A stretch of DNA of 64,000 bases, taken from Ancylostoma caninum. Lineage: Eukaryota; Nematoda; Chromadorea; Rhabditida; Ancylostomatidae. Under the pieces are notes generated by a model. That model did not search any database, was not told where the DNA came from, and saw nothing but the letters and a program-made list of their open reading frames with translations. The position numbers and the translations under genes were made by a program. This document shows positions 57,401-64,000 of the stretch, one piece after another. Where the stretch lies: positions 124,001-188,000 of the forward strand of contig JBAJFG010000016.1 of NCBI GenBank assembly GCA_037903475.1, read 5' to 3'. How positions within the stretch are numbered: position 1 is the first letter of the stretch; each line of letters starts with the position of its first letter.

Positions 57401-60400
57401 CTGAATTCTGGTCATGGCAACAAGTCACTCATTGACTTACTGCGACAACTAAGCTTGTTGTATAATGCACCTTATAATTGGATCCTCTCTCGTAGCCGGA
57501 AAAAGTCGGGAGGTGTCATAATATTATTACACCCGAGCCAGAGCGCCGCTTCGCGGCGCTCTGACTCGGACCCGTGTGCCACGTTACCTCCGGGCTAGGT
57601 AAACTCTGAAAAAAAAGGAACCCCGAGCCAGAGCGCCGCTTCGCGGCGCTCTGACTCGGACCCGTGTGCCACGTTACCTCCGGGCTAGGTAAACTCTGAA
57701 AAAAAAGGAACCCCGAGCCAGAGCGCCGCTTCGCGGCGCTCTGACTCGGACCCGTGTGCCACGTTACCTCCGGGCTAGGTAAACTCTGAAAAAAAAAGGA
57801 ACCCCGAGCCAGAGCGCCGCTTCGCGGCGCTCTGACTCGGACCCGTGTGCCACGTTACCTCCGGGCTAGGTAAACTCTGAAAAAAAAAGGAACCCCGAGC
57901 CAGAGCGCCGCTTCGCGGCGTAAACTCAAGAAAATCACTGTCATCGACACGAAGCGCAGCTTCGCCGCGCTTCGCGGATGACAGTGATTTTCTGCGAAAC
58001 TGCATAGCTCCTAAACGGTTTGGAGGTTAACTCTTATTATGTTCAATATAAAGAGCTCCTACATGGTGCGTTTTATGAGTAGAAACACAGATCCTCACGT
58101 GGTCAAGTCTTTTTCATTTGTGATAGCGCTGGAAGTCCAAATCGTTATGGTTCGGGCACAATCAGGTTGTAACAGGAAAAAAGTGCGTAAACGTTCTATT
58201 CCTACTTTGTAAGCACAATATTAAACTCATAGAGTGCACCATTTGTTCCCCTGACCGTTAATTTCTAATTGCTATTACTACTTAATGCTTTAGAAGGAGT
58301 GCAGTGAAAATTTCCGTACAACTCTGCTGTATTTGGATGATTCACGTTTCTGATTGCGAAATCACACTCGCTTCATCATTGGTTCTCCTATTCTGCTTTA
58401 AAGATCAAAGATATTCCGTTTTCGTTGCAAATTGGACGTCCTAATTGAAGATTTCCATGTTGTACACATACATATACATGGGCGTGTCATTGGGCGTGTC
58501 AATTTTCGCAATTGAGCCCGTGGCGGCGGGCAAAAGAGGTGGGGCGAGGCGAGTGGATCAATGACAGCGTGACCTGTCATCCCTCGCGCGGCGATGGGGG
58601 GGTCTGCGCTTTATATAGAGTAAGATATTAGGGTATATTTTGAGAGGGTGCGTAGTGTAAGTGTCAGTCCCTATCTACATGCCCCATTCCTCCAGCCTTA
58701 GCTATTTCGTGTAAATCGGACATGTTTGTTACATTTATATTACAAAGTGCGACGTGAAGTTCATCCATGACTAGGGATGAGCAGGATTCTGACACCTTCT
58801 TTGAAAAGTAATTGATTTCTGGAACGTTTCGTTCACCTAAGCCTCAGTATACTGCCATTTTTCAATAACATGGTGCGTCAAAGTACATATAGCTAGTATT
58901 CTTCCAGATGTAAACTTACGTTGAAGTTCACACGGCTTCCGACTCACGTCTTCCGCTTTTGGTGGAACTCTGCTGCATATCCTTGGTCATGATTTATAGG
59001 ACAGTCGTAAACTCCCTAGCTTCAATAAAACCTCGTGTCTGCTTTTTTTTCTGCTAATGATTCATTCCTTAACTCCTTTTGATCAACTATATGCTAATTT
59101 AGGATTTATGAAATCTAAATTATCGAACGAAATAAATAATAACTTATTGTGGGGTTACACTTGTATCGGGAACAGTTGCAGTGTTTTTAGAGACTACACG
59201 TTGTAAGGTCTTCTTGCGCCTCATAGAGGTATTCTTTTCTGGAACTTCGGGATGAGCCCGATTTAGACTTCAACTACGTATGTATTTGGGCGCCAGCGTC
59301 AGTGTCTCACGTCCAGTTCAGCGCTAAAGTGGAAGATTCTTTGCACTTAAAAATTGGATATATGTTTGTATGTTGAATAGGAATAGTTTCCTCTTACTTC
59401 ACTTCCTTCTTGTTTTAGCCAGTCATTAGTTTTGCCCAGAGACTTTGGGAGCGAAATGCTTACTCATTTTTTACAGCCTCTTCAACCCTGTTACATTGCG
59501 GAATGGTTCATTCACTTTTGACATTTCTCCCTGCATGAAAAGGAAGAAAGTGGTAAAGTAGATTCGCCATAAGCACACGATTCCCGTTACCTGGAATATC
59601 TAGTGGAATTCTCCGTTGATTTCTCGGAAATGAGAATGTGAAGGTCTTTTGTGTCTGGACTCAATTTGGCGAAGACCGCGTGAAGAGCCTCTACGTACTT
59701 AGCAGTGGCGGACGCAGAAAGTGGGCGGGAGGGGGAGCGTGGGAAAAAAGTGGGGTCTCCGGCGTTTTGGGGACCCAGACGGAGAACAAATTAATAAAGA
59801 TATTAACTATAATAATAATTAATTAATAAAAAATATATTAAAAATAATACCAAAAATAAACAAGTAAAAATAGACCAACATGAGATTTTTCTATGTATTG
59901 TAAAGTAATTTCAAAATTTCAAAAAGGGCCCCCCCCCTGCGTCCGGCACTGGTACTTAGTTCACCACTGATTTAATTTCTTTAATTTCAGAAGGGTGGTT
60001 TCCATTTGGGCCTAACCATGTAGACATTGATGAGGGCTGTTAGAGGGTGTGCTTGTTGGGCAAAAACCGTGAGACGCTCACTTGCTTTTGAGGGTCATTA
60101 GGCGCAATATGGATCTTAAAATGAGACATGAATGAAAATGCTAAGCTTGTTAAGATGAAAACTCATAAAAAAATCAAGCGACAATCTGGTAACTCGTTTC
60201 ACTGTTGAGTTTTTATATCACATCTAAACCATCCTAGCACATTTACAAAGACTGAACACAAAAAATTTATGGAATATTCTCTTAATTTCTAAACCATGGT
60301 AATGCATGCGTGCACTATGGATTTGAGACATGAATTCACGTTTCATTAAGGAATATTTCATGTTGAGATAAAAACAGAATGATTCTTTGGTTTTTCTCGT

Positions 60401-63400
60401 AAGCTACATATCAAACAAATTCAACATTTGAACTCGAAAAACTTCAGAAATCTTCGAAAAGCTGAGTTTGCATTCACTAGCGACCCGATTCTTCCACGGC
60501 AATCTATGAAACACTGCCTCTGCGAGAGAATTTTCCCACAGCAAATTCGAAACAGCTTCGTTACATGTACGTATTGTTGTAATCCTCACGTCCAGGCAGG
60601 ATTGGAAAATAAGGCTATTATCTTCACGTCGTGGAGTTGATTTCTGGTTCTGTGACACATATTACCTGGTAATTCAGAGTGATTGCTATTACACGAAAAC
60701 AAAAGGAGTGCTGTGCAGTAATACGGTTTCTGTTCCTTCATAAACCTCCTGTTTCTTTGGTATCACGTCTAGTGATTGCACCATTACGCTCTTGAGCTTG
60801 TTGGTGTTAAAGGTAATTCATACTGAATACGTTCGACGCGCGACTATATGCTAAGGTATGGGAGGTTACGGATTTCTGACGCAGCTTAAACGCACGCTCG
60901 CTTGATGCATCTAGTATAAACTGCCCCGCAACCACATTATATCGTAAGAAATTCTTTCTCTTTTGATCTTCTATTCTGATGGTCTAAAACCCATTGATGA
61001 AGAATCCCTCGTTAACTCACCTTCTTCAATCCTCGATTCCACACCTAGCGGAAATCTTGAAGGTTTTCGAGAAGGTTGTGACCTACACACCCTTTTAAAG
61101 TGGACGAGTTCTCCGGTGAGTGTTTTATATAGTATGTATAATTCTTACACTTTGTCCAAATGGCTCGTCTCAGTCCATATTGACAACAATCGGTAGGGAG
61201 AGCGAGGTAAATCTCATCTTGCTAGGGAAGCTCATCCATCCTGGATAGCCGAGAAATTCAAAACCTCCCCGGGAGCGTTCATAAATTCGGGCATGTTCTA
61301 TGTTGATTCCAAAAATATGCGACCTTAAATGATACCAACAGCTTCCCCGATCAGGTTTTGCTCATATTTATTCTCAGAGACATTCGGTAGAGGTCTCCTC
61401 AGTATCCTGGACGGATCCCCGAAACTGAACCGAAGCCGGGTCTTGCTGTCACCACCCCTTCGGTGGTTCTCGCGGAGCTTGATGTATGCCTTTTCCGACT
61501 TCCAACGAGTGATCAAATCAGGAGCCTTGTTTCGTAACGGAGCCTATCTCCTACAGAAACGGCAGAATTCACGCACATAACCAACTCTACGGAAGTCCTG
61601 ACGACTACGCTCGGATTTACTATCACCGAACGAAGTAGTAACTAACCGAACTAGCTCGTTTTTCTACGTCTTCCTAATCAGACAAGACAACTTGCTATGA
61701 TTTCTCGACCTCTAAGTCAAAAGCAGCCTTTCCATAAGCTTTCACATTTGGGTTTCCTCTGAAACGAGTGCGGGGATTCATCGTTTTCAACGAATGCGTC
61801 TTGGCAACCAGGGCTTCCTCCTGAATTCGAAGCTGTTGTACTTTGGAGGCACGATACAGCGTCATAAGTACAGCAGTGAGTACACCTAGCTAAGTATCCA
61901 AAATCGAACCCCAGGTGGTCTCCTCTATGAGATGAAAGTTAGGTTCGGGCGCGATGCGAATAACGGGAGGAACGGTTAGTGGATTGTTCACGTAATATTT
62001 ACAAAACTGAGAAGAATTGTAACATGATAAGGCCATTCCCCGCTTTTCTAGTATTGCACGACATCCATGGATTGTTCCAGAACTACTAACGAGGTAACTA
62101 AACGTTACATTTTCTCAGGAATAATTTTTTGTTTGAGAATAAACTTAGGATTCTTCTGAAAGACGAAAGAGCAACGGCTGAATTCTCTCTGGGTCACTTG
62201 GATTTTACATTGGTTTCCATTACAGATTCCCATCAAATACGTCAACATGTTTGTTATCATTACTATCATCATTATAATTATCTTCACGGAACTAATCCAG
62301 AGAATTTCATCATGAATACATACTATGGGTCCAACTCCAGAGCCTGTAACCTATATATTCTATGCAGAGGGTAAACAGAGCCCTCACCCTATGCATATTC
62401 TGCTAACCAATTAAAATTTACCAGCATTCAACCGTTTGACAGCAGGACATGCTTTCTCCAGTTGTAAGGGTTTCCCATCAGCTTTTTATCAACTCGCATC
62501 CTGGCTCAAAAAATGGACTGGATTTGTGTAAAAGAATGAGCTCGGAGAGAGGTGGTCCCGTAGGATAGTCCGTGCCGATTTCCGCGAAGCTTGGGCTCTC
62601 CTGGTATCGTTAAGCCCCTCAGAAAGAGGTAAGCGTTGCGGAATTCGGCACAGTTGATCCTACAGGATTACGTAATTATTTCAAATGACAGGATTGATGA
62701 AGATCCTTGGAAGGGGAACATAACCAAAGTTTCTCTTCTCAACGTTGAACCTAACGGCTACGGGCCCAGAATCACAGATTATGATTCCATTTGAGCCACC
62801 ATAATGACGAAAATTTGCGGATCATAAACTCCTAAAGGCTCTCTTCTCACCGTGGCACATTCGGAAAATCTAGAAAGCAGCTTACACATGCCAGATTCCA
62901 AAAAGAAGCACATAACATTTCAAATACAAGAAGAACTATAAACAAATCTCTTCTTTCAAATCGGAAACAGCAAAACACGATAAAAGCCATGCAAAACGTT
63001 TATGCTCACTCAAAAATTGTAGTTAAGAATACAAGCTTAGAAAGAATGAATTACTGCAGAACAGCTGAACGACCACCATCCATACAGCAGCAGTGAAGGA
63101 CAAAGTAAGTTCAATCTCTTCATAAATATTAGTGTCGTGAAAGTGTGTATCAAGCTCAATAACTCGTGTGTGTGTGTAACATTAGTTAAGAAGCGTAAGA
63201 AAAACAGCGTTAGAGGAAGCTCATCGGTGAAATCGGAATAGAAGAAGACAAGATATCATCTGTGCCATCTCGAGTATCTCTTATCAACGTTTTCTGTACG
63301 CGTAACTCTGACTGGTATCGGTATTCACGAACTCACGGTCGACAAGCAGACGTCGGTTGCCGATCGCCTGACCGGCTTCGCTCTTAGCGATGCAGTGGTA

Positions 63401-63462
63401 GAAGCCGGCGTCCGACGGCAACACGTTACGCACCGCCAATGATGTACCAATCAGCTGATACT
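51444..63462 (-). CDS. Ig- and EGF-domain extracellular matrix protein, 3' part (hemicentin/fibulin-like)
   Basis: Minus-strand exons: 63337-63462, 56846-56979, 56583-56651, 56432-56517, 56197-56359, 54830-55045, 54675-54740, 54438-54611, 54244-54358, 53647-54180, 52627-52746, 52426-52545, 52249-52367, 52099-52191, 51936-52034 and 51444-51823. The gene continues past the right edge. Domains in order: the end of an Ig domain (PSDAGFYHCIAKSEAG), a degenerate Ig (VDC..VYKC), three I-set-like Igs (VELHC..GNYTC, VAVLTC..YMC, LQLSC..GLYKC), and an acidic Ser/Thr/Pro linker with 17-20-residue repeats. Then come Cys-rich segments and two calcium-type EGF domains (DIDECAQLADQCDYHCENTA; DIDECDLVSCSLGQMC). 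The C-terminal part (TGNVLKDTVFAISDTEDGLR) may be a fibulin-type module. Such proteins are secreted and act in cell-matrix adhesion. Family membership below Ig/EGF level is inference. The last exon is the least certain. Confidence 0.85.
53850..54085 (-). repeat. Coding tandem repeats in the Ig/EGF linker
   Basis: Within the large linker exon the motif EPT-IQDxI-TDxxP-P recurs about five times with period 17-20 residues (EPTIQDTIPTDFVPVP, EPTIQDILATDSLPAP, EPTSHNLIPTDFLP, EPTSQEVISTS). Ser and Thr are abundant, as in mucin-like extracellular stalks. Confidence 0.75.
55215..56025 (-). mobile_element. Long-TIR element, copy D (inverted, truncated)
   Basis: Begins CAGTCCGGTCCGGCAG after TA (55213-55214), with the internal parts in reverse order to copies A-C, so the insertion is inverted. 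The TTAGGC-like hexamers (55397-55414), both direct repeats and both tRNA-like modules are present. The far side is shortened and the second TIR is lost at about 56025. It lies in an intron of the Ig/EGF gene between an Ig domain and the next. Confidence 0.85.
55522..55741 (+). other. Two tRNA-like (Pol III A/B box) modules in copy D
   Basis: A box 55529-55540 with B box 55573-55583, then A box 55676-55687 with B box 55721-55731, all on the plus strand and so antisense to the host gene. For the first module a D arm (GCTC..GAGC) and a T arm (CAGGG, 7-base loop, TCCTG) pair; the rest of the cloverleaf is weak. Confidence 0.6.
57000..57530. other. Ig/EGF gene intron, first part
   Basis: Start (in plus coordinates) of the 6.4-kb intron between exons 63337-63462 and 56846-56979. 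I see nothing coding or repeated here. Confidence 0.35.
57531..57920. repeat. 90-91-bp tandem array, each unit with a GC-rich hairpin
   Basis: Units start at 57531, 57621, 57711 and 57802, with a partial fifth at 57893; they are nearly identical. Each contains GAGCCAGAGCGCCG, a CTTCG loop and CGGCGCTCTGACTC, a 14-bp stem with one mismatch. A conserved tail follows (CCCGTGTGCCACGTTACCTC, CGGGCTAGGTAAACTCTG) and then an A-run that varies by a base or so. The fifth unit is cut inside the hairpin, exactly where the neighbouring inverted repeat begins. Confidence 0.9.
57930..57996. repeat. Large hairpin beside the tandem array
   Basis: AGAAAATCACTGTCATC and its perfect complement GATGACAGTGATTTTCT (17 bp) enclose about 33 bases rich in GAAGCG/CGCTTC palindromes. 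It directly follows the truncated fifth unit of the tandem array and shares its CGCTTCGCGGCG-like core. Confidence 0.8.
57997..59694. other. Ig/EGF gene intron, middle part
   Basis: No convincing exon or RNA gene. A GC-richer patch at 58505-58600 stands out from its AT-rich surroundings but has no recognised identity. Confidence 0.35.
59703..59951. mobile_element. hAT-type MITE with perfect 8-bp target-site duplication
   Basis: Terminal inverted repeats CAGTGGCGGACGCAG and CTGCGTCCGGCACTG enclose 249 bp. The 8-bp sequence GTACTTAG is repeated exactly on both sides (59695-59702 and 59952-59959). An 8-bp duplication with CAGTGG ends is diagnostic of hAT insertions. Inside are a G-rich left part, an AT-rich middle and a C-run. 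No transposase. The intact duplication suggests a fairly recent insertion. Confidence 0.9.
59960..62555. other. Ig/EGF gene intron, later part
   Basis: About 2.6 kb without a supportable gene or repeat. Open frames at 60404-60658, 60963-61196 and 61329-61580 lack splice context or recognisable motifs. Confidence 0.35.
62556..62667. mobile_element. 112-bp palindromic MITE
   Basis: Left TCCCGTAGGATAGTCCGTGC then CGATTTCCGC, and the complement of the right end TCCTGTAGGATCAACTGTGC then CGAATTCCGC, match at about 24 of 30 positions. The middle is about 45 bases. No coding capacity; a target-site duplication is not clear. Confidence 0.65.
62668..63336. other. Ig/EGF gene intron, end next to the rightmost exon
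   Basis: No feature recognised apart from a short GTGTGTGTG tract near 63168. Confidence 0.35.
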
Positions 63463-64000
63463 CTAAAAAAAATCCATTTCAAGTACTAGCACTGAACTAT
63501 TGAGAAATACCAGTTGATCGTTGAAATTACTTGAGAAGGGAAATGGACATTATTCGGCCACCTCGCTCACTACTATCAAAAAATCGCCAAATTACTACTT
63601 GATATTTGGTGGGGTGGTTTTATCATAGAAGTGCAATCACTCCAAGGCCCAGAGGTACAATTTGGAGGGTGGGTAATCTCATACGCACGGGTAACAGCGT
63701 GGTCTAGACAACGTCATATATGGGTAAACCTGTTGATAGGCGCCAGGTAAAGGGTGAAATTGGGGCCGCATGCATCCATGAGATGACCTAAGGTAAACGA
63801 GCCGTGTCCACAAATTTACTCATCTTTATCACTTGCATCAGCAAATTTACCCTGGACTCTCAAAGGGGCACACAGGGCTCGGTTATGCTGACACGTTTAC
63901 CATGGGCAATCCCGATGAAGAATCCAGGTCAATATCTTATATACCCTATTTGAGCAGAGCTAGTAGGATCCTGATAGCCTGACGTCATTTTTGTTAGATT
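63463..64000. repeat. Right-edge intron with a diverged dispersed repeat
   Basis: Between about 63660 and 63910 there are several GGGTAA/TTTACCC-type motifs, including ATCCATGAGATGACC with GGTAAACGAGC and CAAATTTACCC. They resemble the repeat at 24.03 kb and 31.83 kb. The Ig/EGF gene should continue beyond the edge. Confidence 0.4.

Noticed and set aside
57531..57920. CRISPR array
   Set aside because: The repeats are contiguous with no unique spacers, and the genome is eukaryotic. It is a minisatellite with internal hairpins.
60404..60658. Minus ORF of 84 codons in the Ig/EGF intron
   Set aside because: No acceptor and donor pair that would place it in frame between neighbouring exons, and no Ig or EGF cysteine pattern.
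61329..61580. Opposing ORFs with rather GC-rich, protein-like sequence
   Set aside because: No recognisable motif and both strands are open; no splice context was found.

Overview
The window looks like nuclear DNA from a clade V (strongylid/hookworm-like) parasitic nematode. The genes are cut into many small exons by short introns with GT donors and TTTCAG-type acceptors. Several start codons sit directly behind an orphan 3' splice acceptor, as expected for spliced-leader trans-splicing. A dispersed element carries short runs of the nematode telomere hexamer TTAGGC. The species assignment is inference; no database was searched.

Layout. (1) 520-8784, minus: a nine-exon C2H2 zinc-finger gene. 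Its largest intron holds copy A of a 1.2-kb TIR element, and another intron holds a mariner-type MITE. (2) 10291-20676, minus: a gene of about 41 exons for the condensin I HEAT subunit CAP-D2, the family of C. elegans DPY-28. (3) 22362-22795, plus: a two-exon mitochondrial-type glutaredoxin-like protein with a CGLC motif, head-to-head with the condensin gene. (4) 22.8-38.4 kb: about 15.6 kb without a convincing gene, holding element copies B and C, several MITEs and two weak coding relics. (5) 38438-44941, plus: a nematode globin with a long hydrophilic, probably N-myristoylated N-terminal extension. (6) 47486-50419, plus: a small secreted helical protein, possibly a divergent fatty-acid/retinol-binding (FAR) relative. 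(7) 51444 to beyond 63462, minus: the 3' part of a gene for an Ig/EGF extracellular-matrix protein (hemicentin/fibulin-like). It has copy D in one intron and a hairpin-bearing tandem array, a hAT MITE and another MITE in a 6.4-kb intron.

The most interesting non-genic feature is a repeated, TA-flanked, long-TIR element (four copies, A-D). Each copy carries two consecutive tRNA-like modules with near-consensus Pol III A and B boxes, a pair of direct repeats flanking those modules, and telomere-like hexamers. It looks like a non-autonomous DNA transposon with a Pol III-type cassette; I do not recognise a described family with this layout.

The genes have no obvious shared pathway. Neighbours on the same strand are too far apart to suggest operons (the zinc-finger start lies 1.5 kb beyond the condensin stop). 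Exon positions were read by eye from splice signals, reading frame and family resemblance, so individual junctions may be off, and those that do not fit cleanly are flagged.
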